From contig NZ_LR722665.1 of the NCBI RefSeq assembly GCF_902500225.1, positions 32,710 through 96,709 of the forward strand: 64,000 bases of DNA, in the 5' to 3' direction. A program made the position numbers and the translations under genes. Shown here one piece after another: positions 18,495 through 26,988 of this stretch. Below the pieces are notes generated by a model. The model was not told the origin of the DNA, did no database searches, and was given only the letters and a program-made list of their open reading frames with translations. Every line of letters starts with the position of its first letter. Positions within the stretch are counted from its first letter, which is position 1. This DNA is from Buttiauxella massiliensis (lineage in GTDB: Bacteria; Pseudomonadota; Gammaproteobacteria; Enterobacterales; Enterobacteriaceae).

Positions 18495-18609
18495 TTCATT
18501 TCTCCAGTAAACAAACAACAGTGAAATACGTTATGGTTGCAGTGTAGAGAACTCATTGCAGCTTAAAGTGCTTAATGCTCACGCAATAAAGTTAACGGGG
18601 TTTAGTGAA

Positions 18610-19806
18610 ATGCAATCTTCAGGGCTGAATAATCAACGCGTACGGCAACTCAATCGCCAGACGGTAATGAAACTGGTATGGCAGCATAAGCTGCTTAGTA
18701 AATCGCAGTTTTCTCAGCACACAGGGCTCTCTATTCCGGCGGTGAGCAATATTCTTGAGGAGTTGGTTAATGATGGAAAGCTGAGCCACTCCAGTGAAAA
18801 CCTCAGCAAACGTGGCATTAACAGCGGGAGCTACCAAATCCCGCCAGACGGAGATTTTATTCTCTGCATGAATGTCACCCCTACCAGCATTGAAAGCCAA
18901 CTTTGCGATGCGCAACTTTCACCCAATGGTGAATTTGAACGTATGCAGGTGAATGCCTCCACACCCCAGGCATTGCTGGCCGCCATTGAAAATATCTGGC
19001 GCAATCAATGCAAAACCTGGCCGAAAAAGACAATTAATCTGGCATTGGGTATTCACGGGCAGGTCGATCCGGTGACCGGCGTGTCGCAAACCATGCCGCA
19101 AGCTCCGTGGCGTGAGCCAGTAGAAATCAAATATCTACTTGAAGAAAAACTGGGTGTATCGGTACGTCTGGATAACGATTGCGTGATGTTGGCGCTGGCA
19201 GAGAAATGGCAAAACCCAGCCAGTCGCCAGGATTTTTGCGTGATAAACGTGGATTACGGGATTGGTTCGTCATTTGTGATTAACGGGCAAATTTATCGCG
19301 GCAGTTTGTACGGCAGCGGGCAAATTGGCCACACCATTGTGAACCCAGATGGCATAGCTTGTGACTGCGGAAGGTATGGCTGCCTTGAAACTGTGGCCTC
19401 ACTTTCGGCACTAAAAAAGCAGGCGCGTATATGGCTGAAATCACAACCCTATTCATCCAAACTTGACCCTGAAACATTAACATCAATGCAGTTAATTGCC
19501 GCCTGGCACGATGGCAACGAGCAGGTGCGGCGCTGGGTTGATAACTCAGCCAACGCCATCGGGCTTAGCTTGTATAATTTTCTAAACATCCTGAATATCA
19601 ACCAGATTTGGTTTTATGGCAGGAGCTGTGGGTTTGGTGATGAATGGCTTGCAACCATCGACCGACAGATTGGATTTACTCCCTTTGATCACGGGGATGT
19701 ATTAAAAAATAAGGCAACACAGATTAATTTCGGTCCCTTAAATCGCACTCAGCAGGTGATGGGGATTGGCTATTTGTATGTTGAGTCGATGCTTGAGAAA
19801 GAATGA
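18610..19806 (+). CDS. yphH: YphH, ROK-family transcriptional regulator
   Basis: A 398-residue NagC/Mlc-type regulator. Residues 1-75 hold a winged helix-turn-helix (SKSQFSQHTGLSIPAVSNIL). The remainder is the ROK sugar-kinase-like domain with NVDYGIGSSF, GSGQIGHT and the zinc-binding cysteine cluster CDCGRYGCLE. It is divergent from yphG-yphB, with 115 bases between starts, and lies just upstream of the permease/GH35 operon, so it could control both. The start is the first ATG (18610), which gives the E. coli YphH length; an in-frame TTG at 18556 has no ribosome site. Confidence 0.87.
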   Translation: MQSSGLNNQRVRQLNRQTVMKLVWQHKLLSKSQFSQHTGLSIPAVSNILEELVNDGKLSHSSENLSKRGINSGSYQIPPDGDFILCMNVTPTSIESQLCDAQLSPNGEFERMQVNASTPQALLAAIENIWRNQCKTWPKKTINLALGIHGQVDPVTGVSQTMPQAPWREPVEIKYLLEEKLGVSVRLDNDCVMLALAEKWQNPASRQDFCVINVDYGIGSSFVINGQIYRGSLYGSGQIGHTIVNPDGIACDCGRYGCLETVASLSALKKQARIWLKSQPYSSKLDPETLTSMQLIAAWHDGNEQVRRWVDNSANAIGLSLYNFLNILNINQIWFYGRSCGFGDEWLATIDRQIGFTPFDHGDVLKNKATQINFGPLNRTQQVMGIGYLYVESMLEKE

Positions 19807-19890
19807 AATATTTTTATCCAGGATAAGATCTGCGGCTCATGCCACATTCTTTACGTTCAATGTGATTAGTAATCTCAGTTAACTAAAATC

Positions 19891-19910
19891 TAACGTTTTG
19901 CGCAAAGTTA
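19891..19910. promoter_or_regulatory. Palindromic operator candidate upstream of the LacY-like gene
   Basis: A perfect 10-base palindrome TTTGCGCAAA (19897-19906) is flanked by TAAC on the left and GTTA on the right. It lies about 75 bases ahead of the permease start, where a repressor would act. The regulator is unknown; YphH or a distant LacI/ROK protein are candidates. Confidence 0.4.
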
Positions 19911-19985
19911 TCCGCAATCTGGTTCTCTACACTTTTCATCACTCCCGAACTACAGGGTATTCTAAAAATGATAAGGATTCCCGAT

Positions 19986-21215
19986 ATGATACATAGTAAA
20001 AGAAACTACATAACATTAAGTATATTTGACTTTCTCTATCTGTTTACATGGTCAGCAGCCATGTCCTTTTTTGTCATATGGTTGAATCAAGCCTTAAATA
20101 TTAACAGTACAAATACCGGTTTTCTTTATATGGGTATGAGTATTTGTGCTATGGTATTACAACCTTTTTTTGGCTACATCTCCGATAAATTTGGATTACG
20201 TAAAAATTTCGTTTATGCAATTCTTTTTATATTAATCCCAATCGGACCATTTTTTATCTATGTTTATGCCCCGTTGTTAGTTAGCCACTTCTGGATTGGA
20301 TTGCTGATAGGTTCAATTTACCTGTCATTAGTTTTTAACGCAGGATATGGCGTTATTGATTCATACATTGATAAGGTTTCAAGGAAGTGCGGATTTGAAT
20401 ATGGTCGGGTGCGTATGTGGGGTTCTCTCGGATGGGCAGCGGCAACATTTATTGTTGGTCGCGCTATTACTCACACGCCTGATTTCGCATTTTGGTTTGC
20501 ATCAGCATCCGCTATCCTTGCATTAATATTTTTCTGGTTAACTAAAGTAGATGTCTCTGATGTTGACATCAACACCTCCAGTTCTGTTTCCATTAAAGAT
20601 GTCAGTAATCTAATCCAGAACAAACAATTTTGGTATCTGCTGGTGTTTGGTATTGGTGTCAGTTGCGTCTATGAGGTTTACGACCAACAATTTGGTAATT
20701 ATTTTGTTTCATTCTTCGCATCTAAAGAAGAAGGAAATAAGTGGTTTGGTGATCTGGCATCTGTTCAGGTTGTTGGTGAAACAATCTTCCTTTGTTTAAT
20801 GCCTTTTATCGTGAATAAGTTTGGTGCTAAAAACTGCTTAATTCTGGCTGGATTTATTATGTCATTCAGAATTATCGGTTCAGCAATGCCATGGGGTACA
20901 GTATGGATCGCCGCCATGAAAATGTTACATGCTATAGAGAAACCACTTATTGTGGTAACGATATTTAAATATATATCATTCAACTTTAATAGCAAAATGG
21001 CCTCAACAACCTATCTTTCCTATTTGTTTAGCATGTCATTAGCCACGGCCATTCTCTCCCCAATAATTGGCCACATGTATGAAGTTCTTGATTACAGGAA
21101 AACCTACATGATCTTAGGTGTTATAAGTTTAACATTTACAACATTTGCATTGCTGACATTAAAATCTGATAAAAATAGTTTGACTAAAGAAATTCAAAAA
21201 GAGGTTGTGTTATGA
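19986..21215 (+). CDS. LacY-family oligosaccharide:H+ symporter
   Basis: A 409-residue 12-helix MFS permease of the LacY/RafB/CscB group. The residues essential in LacY are conserved in place: Asp125 (Glu126 in LacY), Arg143 (GRVRMWG; Arg144), Glu265 (VVGETI; Glu269), Arg295 (SFRIIGS; Arg302), His315 and Glu318 (KMLHAIEKP; His322 and Glu325). It should import a galactoside or related disaccharide with protons. Asp at the LacY-126 position is, from memory, also found in the sucrose permease CscB. The start at 19986 follows AAGGA; an ATG 18 bases upstream is less well placed. The stop overlaps the next gene's start (ATGA). The DNA is visibly more AT-rich than the surroundings. Confidence 0.85.
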   Translation: MIHSKRNYITLSIFDFLYLFTWSAAMSFFVIWLNQALNINSTNTGFLYMGMSICAMVLQPFFGYISDKFGLRKNFVYAILFILIPIGPFFIYVYAPLLVSHFWIGLLIGSIYLSLVFNAGYGVIDSYIDKVSRKCGFEYGRVRMWGSLGWAAATFIVGRAITHTPDFAFWFASASAILALIFFWLTKVDVSDVDINTSSSVSIKDVSNLIQNKQFWYLLVFGIGVSCVYEVYDQQFGNYFVSFFASKEEGNKWFGDLASVQVVGETIFLCLMPFIVNKFGAKNCLILAGFIMSFRIIGSAMPWGTVWIAAMKMLHAIEKPLIVVTIFKYISFNFNSKMASTTYLSYLFSMSLATAILSPIIGHMYEVLDYRKTYMILGVISLTFTTFALLTLKSDKNSLTKEIQKEVVL

Positions 21216-23512
21216 ATCGAATAAATTTGATTAATGCAGATAAGAATATCTTTAACATCAATATGTCGACGCATATTGATAGCAATCAAGAGAAAAAGGT
21301 AAACTTCACTAATTATTTCATGACAATTGAAGATAAACCTTTTTATGGCATCAGCGGTGAGTTTCACTTCAGCAGATATGAGCACACTCAGTGGGAAGAT
21401 GAAATCATCAAAATAAAGATGTGTGGTATCAATATCATCCCCACGTATATCATCTGGAATCATCACGAAGAAATGAAAGGAGTGTACAACTGGAATGACA
21501 ATTTAAATATTAATAAATTCATTTCTCTTTGTGCAAAACATGATTTATATGTAATTATTAGAATTGGACCTTTTTGTCATGGAGAGATCCGCAATGGTGG
21601 TTTTCCTGATTGGCTATATGGAGAACCATGTCGAGTAAGAAGCAACGACCCTGACTATCTAAAACTAGTTGACCGCCTGTATGGTGAAATCGGTCAACAG
21701 GTAAAGGGATTTTTCATTAAAGATGGCGGACCCATTATTGGTGTACAGCTTGAAAATGAATTTGGTCACTCGAGCGCCCCATGGGAGATAACTACCGGTA
21801 CCAGCAATGAATGGTGTACCACTGGTGAAGATGGCTATGAGCATATTGATGAATTAAAGAGAATTGCTCTCAAACATGATATAAACCCTGCATTCTATAC
21901 TGGAACTGGCTGGGGGGGTTCATTTGCCAGACCTGACCAAGTATTGCCACTCTGGGGGGGATATGCATATTGGCCATGGATATTTTATGGTGATGTTAGC
22001 GAACATCCATTAACGCCTGAATTTATATATCGAGACTTTCATAATAATGAAATAGGTTCGACATATAACTTTGAGCCTCTTTATGAGCCGGAGCAAGTTC
22101 CTTATGCTTGCTGCGAAATGGCAGGTGGGATGACTGTTTTTTATAACTATCGATTCCAATTACCTTATAAAAGCATTGATGCAATGTCTAACATCAAGAT
22201 TGCTGGCGGATGTAATTTACTTGGCTATTATGTTTTTCATGGTGGTTCAAACCCAACTGGGAAACTGACTCCTTACCTGAATGAAACAGTTACACCAAAA
22301 ATATCATATGATTATCAAGCCGCGATAGGTGAATTTGGACAAGTACGTGAGTCGTACAAACGACTAAAGCGCCTGCATTATTTCCTTAACACGTACAGCG
22401 AAGAATTCTGTTCGATGAAAACATTTCTTCCAGAGAACTCTCAATCTATCAATCCCGATGATCTCGAAACCATTAGATTTGCTGTGAGAGCCAAAGAAGA
22501 CCGTGGTTTCTTGTTCATCAATAACTTCCAGGATCACATTGAAAACATTAACAAGGACAATTTTGATATTAACATTGACCTTAGAGACGGTCAGCTTGCT
22601 TTAAAGGGTTTATCACTGAAAAAAGAAGAGAACTGTATCCTTCCATTTAACTTTAAAATGGGCTCGACAACACTTAGATACGCCACGTGTCAATTAATTA
22701 CTCACATTTTTCAAAATGGGGTAAATAAATATTTATTTTTCACTCCTGATGGCATGCCAGGTGAGTATTATTTTAAACGAGAAAGTATCTTCACCGATGC
22801 AGTGACTAACAATATAAGTGATGATCTAATTGCAATATCTGGTTCAGTACCATTCAAATTCCATGATCTAGAAAACAATCAATTTGAAATTATCACACTG
22901 TCAGAAAATGAAAGTGAAAATTTGTGGGTATTTGATTTTGAAGGACAGAAACAAGTTATTATAACAAACGCTGTAGTTTTAGCAGAAAAAGATAAAGTCA
23001 GATTTGAATCTGACAGTAATGTTATTGATATTTGTACTTTAATTAATTTACCCTGTACGTCTATCATTCAAAAACTTGAGCAATCAGGCGATAAAAAAAC
23101 CGTAGGTGAGAGGGTGTATTACAAACTATCTAAAGATGCAATAAACATTGGTATTGAGAAACAGTTTAGTAATAATGGAAAACATTGTCGTTTATCTATT
23201 GATAGCAATGCATTGCAACTAATTAAAGATGCTCGCCTTCATATTAAATACCTGGGTGACATTGGCTATTCATTTATTAATAATAAACTTATTCATGATA
23301 ATTATCACAATGGTGATGACTGGGTTATTGGTCTTAAAAAGCATCTTTTACCATTATCAGAACATGAAATATTTTTGAAAATATCGCCTGTCCGCGAAGG
23401 TAAGCATGTTAAAACTGACTCTCCAATGGCAGCAAGAAGTGAAAGTGCAGTGAGTGAAATTGCTGAATTCGTCGAAATAAGGGTACAACCAGTTTACGAG
23501 TTCACTTTATAA
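21212..23512 (+). CDS. Glycoside hydrolase family 35 beta-galactosidase, cytoplasmic
   Basis: A 766-residue GH35 enzyme. A roughly 35-residue N-terminal tail precedes the TIM barrel: GISGEFHFSR (46-55), RIGPFCHGEIRNGGFPDWL (117-135), the acid/base Glu183 in GVQLENEFG, the nucleophile Glu302 in YACCEMAGGM, and YYVFHGGSNPTG near 342. Beta-rich C-terminal domains follow. No signal peptide is present, so it acts on sugar brought in by the co-encoded permease, with which it overlaps by 4 bases. GH35 enzymes remove terminal beta-galactose; some prefer other sugars such as glucosamine, so the substrate is inferred. The coding DNA is AT-rich with many AAA/ATA/TTA codons, unlike flanking genes, suggesting horizontal acquisition. 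Confidence 0.87.
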   Translation: MNRINLINADKNIFNINMSTHIDSNQEKKVNFTNYFMTIEDKPFYGISGEFHFSRYEHTQWEDEIIKIKMCGINIIPTYIIWNHHEEMKGVYNWNDNLNINKFISLCAKHDLYVIIRIGPFCHGEIRNGGFPDWLYGEPCRVRSNDPDYLKLVDRLYGEIGQQVKGFFIKDGGPIIGVQLENEFGHSSAPWEITTGTSNEWCTTGEDGYEHIDELKRIALKHDINPAFYTGTGWGGSFARPDQVLPLWGGYAYWPWIFYGDVSEHPLTPEFIYRDFHNNEIGSTYNFEPLYEPEQVPYACCEMAGGMTVFYNYRFQLPYKSIDAMSNIKIAGGCNLLGYYVFHGGSNPTGKLTPYLNETVTPKISYDYQAAIGEFGQVRESYKRLKRLHYFLNTYSEEFCSMKTFLPENSQSINPDDLETIRFAVRAKEDRGFLFINNFQDHIENINKDNFDINIDLRDGQLALKGLSLKKEENCILPFNFKMGSTTLRYATCQLITHIFQNGVNKYLFFTPDGMPGEYYFKRESIFTDAVTNNISDDLIAISGSVPFKFHDLENNQFEIITLSENESENLWVFDFEGQKQVIITNAVVLAEKDKVRFESDSNVIDICTLINLPCTSIIQKLEQSGDKKTVGERVYYKLSKDAINIGIEKQFSNNGKHCRLSIDSNALQLIKDARLHIKYLGDIGYSFINNKLIHDNYHNGDDWVIGLKKHLLPLSEHEIFLKISPVREGKHVKTDSPMAARSESAVSEIAEFVEIRVQPVYEFTL

Positions 23513-23528
23513 TATTATTAGTAAATAG

Positions 23529-23559
23529 CAGGTCCCCCCTAAATAAAGCGGTGGACCTG
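23529..23559 (+). terminator. Hairpin after the GH35 gene
   Basis: CAGGTCC pairs with GGACCTG across a 17-base loop, followed by an AT-rich tract including ATTATTATTTT. A likely but imperfect intrinsic terminator. Confidence 0.5.
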
Positions 23560-23635
23560 ACTGATTATTATTTTGGGGTTGTTTTTTATCGAAATGCTAA
23601 CCTGGCAGCTCGGAAGCAGTAACCTTCAACATAGC

Positions 23636-23659
23636 AAAGCCCACGAGTATGTGGGCTTT
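23636..23659 (-). terminator. glyA intrinsic terminator
   Basis: AAAGCCCAC pairs with GTGGGCTTT around a short loop 36 bases beyond the glyA stop codon. On the minus strand the stem ends in TTT. Confidence 0.7.
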
Positions 23660-23694
23660 GAGCAATTAAGCAGGTAAATCTTGTGCACGAAAGA

Positions 23695-24948
23695 TTATGC
23701 GTACACAGGTAAACGTGCGCAGATATCGAGAACTTTTTGCTTGGTGCGTTCGATAACAGCTTCGTCGTTGATGCTATCAAGCACATCACACATCCAGCCA
23801 GCCAGTTCACGAACGTCTGCTTCATTGAAGCCACGGCGAGTTACCGCTGGAGTACCGATACGGATACCAGAAGTCACAAACGGGCTCTTCGGATCGTTTG
23901 GCACGCTGTTTTTGTTCACGGTGATATTCGCGCGACCCAATGCAGCATCTGCTTCTTTACCGGTCAGGTTTTTATCAACCAGATCCAGCAGGAACAGGTG
24001 GTTGTCAGTACCGCCAGAAACCACTTTGTAACCGCGATCCAGGAACACAGAAACCATTGCTTTTGCATTCTTAGCAACTTGCTGCTGGTAAGTTTTGAAC
24101 TCAGGTTCCATTGCTTCTTTCAGTGCAACAGCTTTACCCGCGATGACGTGCATCAGTGGGCCGCCCTGCGCGCCTGGGAACACAGCGGAGTTCAGTTTCT
24201 TATACAGCTCTTCGCTGCCGCCTTTCGCGAGGATTAAACCACCGCGTGGGCCTGCCAGAGTTTTGTGCGTAGTGGTTGTCACAACGTGCGCATGTGGAAC
24301 CGGGTTCGGGTAAACGCCCGCGGCAATCAGGCCAGCAACGTGTGCCATGTCCACGAACAGTTTGGCATCAACCATGTCCGCGATTTCACGCATTTTTGCC
24401 CAATCAACCACGCCGGAATAAGCAGAGAAGCCACCGATGATCATTTTCGGCTTATGGGCTTTAGCTTGTTTTTCCAGGTCTGCGTAGTCGATATGACCGC
24501 TTTCATCGATACCATAAGGAACGATGTTGTACAGCTTACCGGAGAAGTTTACCGGGGAGCCGTGAGTCAGGTGGCCGCCGTGTGCCAGGTTCATACCCAG
24601 AACGGTGTCGCCTGGTTCCAGCAAAGTGGTGTATACCGCGAAGTTAGCCTGTGAACCGGAGTGCGGTTGCACGTTAGCGTAATCAGCGCCGAACAACTCT
24701 TTTGCACGGTCGATAGCCAGTTGTTCAACCACATCAACGTATTCGCAACCGCCGTAGTAGCGTTTGCCTGGGTAGCCTTCAGCGTATTTGTTGGTTAACT
24801 GAGAACCCTGAGCCTGCATCACGCGTGGGCTGGTGTAGTTTTCGGAGGCGATCAGTTCAATGTGCTCTTCCTGACGTACTTTTTCTTGCTCCATGGCCTG
24901 CCATAAATCGGCATCGTAATCGGCAATGTTCATTTCACGTTTTAACAT
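23695..24948 (-). CDS. glyA: GlyA, serine hydroxymethyltransferase
   Basis: A 417-residue PLP enzyme that interconverts serine and glycine while loading one-carbon units onto tetrahydrofolate. The PLP lysine lies in [16 protein letters not shown] (Lys229), and [10 protein letters not shown] is present near residue 30. The sequence is almost identical to E. coli GlyA. The start is ATG 24948 ([12 protein letters not shown]) preceded by CTGGAG; two extra upstream codons are open but not used. It is divergent from hmp with a 345-base control region holding PurR- and MetR-like sites. Confidence 0.98.
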   Translation of the reverse strand: MLKREMNIADYDADLWQAMEQEKVRQEEHIELIASENYTSPRVMQAQGSQLTNKYAEGYPGKRYYGGCEYVDVVEQLAIDRAKELFGADYANVQPHSGSQANFAVYTTLLEPGDTVLGMNLAHGGHLTHGSPVNFSGKLYNIVPYGIDESGHIDYADLEKQAKAHKPKMIIGGFSAYSGVVDWAKMREIADMVDAKLFVDMAHVAGLIAAGVYPNPVPHAHVVTTTTHKTLAGPRGGLILAKGGSEELYKKLNSAVFPGAQGGPLMHVIAGKAVALKEAMEPEFKTYQQQVAKNAKAMVSVFLDRGYKVVSGGTDNHLFLLDLVDKNLTGKEADAALGRANITVNKNSVPNDPKSPFVTSGIRIGTPAVTRRGFNEADVRELAGWMCDVLDSINDEAVIERTKQKVLDICARLPVYA

Positions 24949-25018
24949 TCGCATCTCCAGACTCAGCTAACAGTAAAAATTCGAACAGCTTTGAGGGCTC
25001 TCTCAAACAACGGGCAAC

Positions 25019-25024
25019 AGTGTA
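25019..25024 (-). promoter_or_regulatory. Candidate glyA -10 element TACACT
   Basis: On the minus strand TACACT lies about 70 bases upstream of the glyA start and about 45 bases downstream of the PurR-like site. The -35 17 bases away (TATCAC) is poor, in keeping with a promoter that needs an activator such as MetR. Confidence 0.4.
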
Positions 25025-25066
25025 AACCGAATTGGTATCAGGTGATAGGTCTTGACAGAGGTTTTT

Positions 25067-25082
25067 ACGCAAACGATTGGCT
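25067..25082 (-). promoter_or_regulatory. PurR-type operator of glyA
   Basis: On the minus strand the sequence is AGCCAATCGTTTGCGT. It differs little from the PurR site known for E. coli glyA (AGGTAATCGTTTGCGT, recalled), and keeps the CGTTTGCGT half-site. Confidence 0.7.
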
Positions 25083-25151
25083 CGGCATCCAGCAAGGGTT
25101 TGAAGCCAAAAGTGGCAAGCTATTTCTGCGGATATTAATTCATCATCAACA

Positions 25152-25164
25152 TGCAGAAATTTCA
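25152..25164. promoter_or_regulatory. MetR-like site in the glyA-hmp region
   Basis: TGCAGAAATTTCA matches the MetR pattern TGAA-N5-TTCA with one mismatch. In E. coli MetR activates both glyA and hmp from sites in this region. Confidence 0.45.
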
Positions 25165-25238
25165 TGTTCTGTGAGCCGAATCGACTCAGTAAGTATCCAT
25201 TTACAATGTAGTACTTTTATTTTGGCGGCGAGTTTTAT

Positions 25239-25261
25239 AAGATGCATTTAAAATACATCAT
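25239..25261 (+). promoter_or_regulatory. NsrR operator overlapping the hmp promoter
   Basis: AAGATGCATTT-A-AAATACATCAT is an 11-1-11 inverted repeat of the NsrR type. It overlaps a -10-like TATAAG at 25236-25241, so nitric-oxide-sensitive repression of hmp is expected as in E. coli. Confidence 0.8.
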
Positions 25262-25293
25262 TTAAAAAACCTGCCCGAAAATGGAGAAATACC

Positions 25294-26484
25294 ATGCTTG
25301 ATGCACAAACCATCGCTACAGTGAAATCGACTATTCCCCTGCTTGCAGCAACCGGTCCAAAACTTACCGCGCACTTTTACGATCGCATGTTCAGCCATAA
25401 TCCTGAGTTGAAAGAGATCTTCAATATGAGCAACCAGCGCAATGGCGATCAGCGTGAAGCGCTGTTCAATGCCATCTGTGCTTACGCGACTAACATTGAA
25501 AATCTGGCGGTGTTACTACCAGCGGTAGAAAAAATCGCGCAGAAACACACCAGTTTCCAGATTAAACCGGAGCAGTACGACATCGTCGGTGGTCACCTGT
25601 TAGCAACGCTGGATGAAATGTTTAGCCCGGGCCAGGAAGTATTGGATGCGTGGGGCAAAGCGTATGGCGTGCTGGCGGGCGTGTTTATCAATCGTGAAGC
25701 GGAAATCTACCAGGATAACGCGGCAAAAAATGGCGGCTGGGAAGGCACTCGCGCGTTCCGTATTGTGGCAAAAGAGCCACAAAGCGCACTTATCACCAGT
25801 TTTGAATTTGAACCGGTGGATGCTAAACCGGTCGCGGATTATCAACCAGGCCAATACCTTGGCGTATGGCTCAAACCTGAAGGCTTCCCGCATCAGGAGA
25901 TTCGCCAATATTCCCTGACCCGCAAGCCAGATGGCAAAAGCTATCGCATTGCGGTGAAACGCGAAGATTTAGGCCAGGTTTCAAGCTGGTTACACAATCA
26001 CGCGCAAGTGGGCGATGAAGTGCATCTGGCTGCGCCTGCTGGTGATTTCTTTATGGACGTGAACGCGCAAACACCGGTTACGTTGATTTCAGCAGGTGTT
26101 GGCCAAACGCCGATGCTGGCAATGCTCGATACGCTGGCGAAAAATGATCATAGCGCGCAGGTGAACTGGTTCCATGCAGCTGAACATGGTGACGTACATG
26201 CATTTGCGGATGAAGTGAATCACCTGGGTGAACAGTTGCCACGCTTTGAGCGCCACGTATGGTATCGCACACCATCCGAACGTTGCCGTGCGCAGGCAAA
26301 ATTTGATAGCGAAGGGCTGATGGATTTAGTCGCACTTGAGAGCAAAATCAGCGCGCCAGATATGCAGTTTTATCTGTGCGGCCCGTTGAGTTTTATGCGT
26401 TTTGCTGCTGAGCAATTGGTGAAGTTGGGTGTTGAGCAAGACCAGATTCATTATGAATGTTTTGGTCCGCATAAAGTGATGTGA
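25294..26484 (+). CDS. hmp: Hmp, flavohaemoglobin nitric oxide dioxygenase
   Basis: A 396-residue cytosolic enzyme that oxidises NO to nitrate with O2 and NAD(P)H. An N-terminal globin domain (1-140) carries the proximal haem histidine in KHTSFQI (His85). An FAD-binding domain follows with [11 protein letters not shown] (about 206), then the NAD-binding domain ([10 protein letters not shown], about 268; [10 protein letters not shown]). The length equals E. coli Hmp. The NsrR site upstream explains NO induction. Confidence 0.98.
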   Translation: MLDAQTIATVKSTIPLLAATGPKLTAHFYDRMFSHNPELKEIFNMSNQRNGDQREALFNAICAYATNIENLAVLLPAVEKIAQKHTSFQIKPEQYDIVGGHLLATLDEMFSPGQEVLDAWGKAYGVLAGVFINREAEIYQDNAAKNGGWEGTRAFRIVAKEPQSALITSFEFEPVDAKPVADYQPGQYLGVWLKPEGFPHQEIRQYSLTRKPDGKSYRIAVKREDLGQVSSWLHNHAQVGDEVHLAAPAGDFFMDVNAQTPVTLISAGVGQTPMLAMLDTLAKNDHSAQVNWFHAAEHGDVHAFADEVNHLGEQLPRFERHVWYRTPSERCRAQAKFDSEGLMDLVALESKISAPDMQFYLCGPLSFMRFAAEQLVKLGVEQDQIHYECFGPHKVM

Positions 26485-26492
26485 TCAAAAAA

Positions 26493-26572
26493 CACGGTGG
26501 ATGTCGCTCGCGCTAATCCACCGTGGCGCTGCTTTTCGTAGGTCGGATTAGCGTAAGCGACATCCGACATAC
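26493..26572. repeat. REP/BIME-like pair downstream of hmp and glnB
   Basis: Two hairpins in opposite orientation: CACGGTGGAT...ATCCACCGTG (26493-26525) and GTCGGATTAGCGTAAGCGACATCCGAC (26542-26568, given here as a 27-base hairpin by position). They share the core TTAGCG-AGCGACATCC. They lie between convergent hmp and glnB and can serve as a terminator for both. Confidence 0.75.
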
Positions 26573-26577
26573 AATTA

Positions 26578-26973
<396 letters not shown>

Positions 26974-26988
26974 TCAAATTACCACAAA

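Noticed and set aside
18495..18609. Repeated TTGCAG in the yphG/yphH gap as an operator
   Set aside because: Two short direct copies about 20 bases apart are not distinguishable from chance in a gap of this size.
19861..19880. Possible CRP site TGTGATTAGTAATCTCA before the LacY-like gene
   Set aside because: The left half is good, but the right half matches TCACA poorly and with the wrong spacing; not enough to call.
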